DNA of 5,574 bases from an uncultured Flavonifractor sp. (GTDB lineage Bacteria > Bacillota > Clostridia > Oscillospirales > Oscillospiraceae): positions 1 to 5,574 of the forward strand of contig CAJUDT010000121.1 of assembly GCA_910585415.1 (NCBI GenBank), written 5' to 3'. Below, piece by piece: positions 5,573 to 5,574 of this stretch. The position numbers and the translations under genes are program-made. The notes below the pieces were generated by a model that saw only the letters and a program-made list of their open reading frames with translations, was not told the DNA's origin and ran no database searches. Every line of letters begins with the position of its first letter. The stretch's first letter is position 1.

Positions 5573-5574
5573 GT

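Noticed and set aside
1..5574. CRISPR array, tRNA or rRNA gene, or insertion sequence
   Set aside because: No regularly spaced direct repeats, cloverleaf or rRNA-like segment, or transposase-like protein was seen on either strand.

Overview
This is a roughly 60% GC window that looks like the chromosome of a spore-forming, GC-rich gut clostridium. The best guess is the Oscillospiraceae (Flavonifractor/Lawsonibacter-like). The evidence is a SpoIID-type sporulation lytic transglycosylase, a clostridial-length Si-citrate synthase, a VanS-like sensor kinase with AAAGGAG/GAGGAGG ribosome binding sites, and the general codon and GC character. The genus is inference; no rRNA or other marker is present.

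Layout. Bases 1-144 are non-coding: a GC-rich hairpin, a perfect 12-bp-stem hairpin, and the left copy of a 52-bp repeat. A minus-strand spoIID-like gene follows (145-1212). Divergent from it, behind a near-consensus vegetative promoter, is a plus-strand citrate synthase gene (1341-2708). An 84-bp gap then leads to a plus-strand SAM-dependent methyltransferase gene (2793-3551), which ends at a strong intrinsic terminator. Convergent with it is a minus-strand pair: a VanS-like histidine kinase (4298-5434) whose TGA directly abuts the ATG of a GNAT acetyltransferase (3599-4297). Bases 5435-5574 are the kinase leader and contain the right copy of the 52-bp repeat in inverted orientation.

How the parts relate. 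The genes do not form one pathway. Citrate synthase supplies citrate, probably for 2-oxoglutarate/glutamate synthesis. SpoIID acts at the membrane during engulfment. The kinase and acetyltransferase are almost certainly co-translated, but the kinase's response regulator is not in the window. The methyltransferase has no recognisable partner.

The most notable feature no gene explains is the 52-bp inverted repeat (82-133 versus 5521-5572, 50/52 identical) that nearly brackets the window. One copy lies 11 bp beyond the spoIID stop and the other 86 bp before the kinase start. The cargo is ordinary chromosomal genes and no transposase is visible, so a dispersed intergenic repeat family is more likely than a transposon. 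No clearly new multi-gene system was found.
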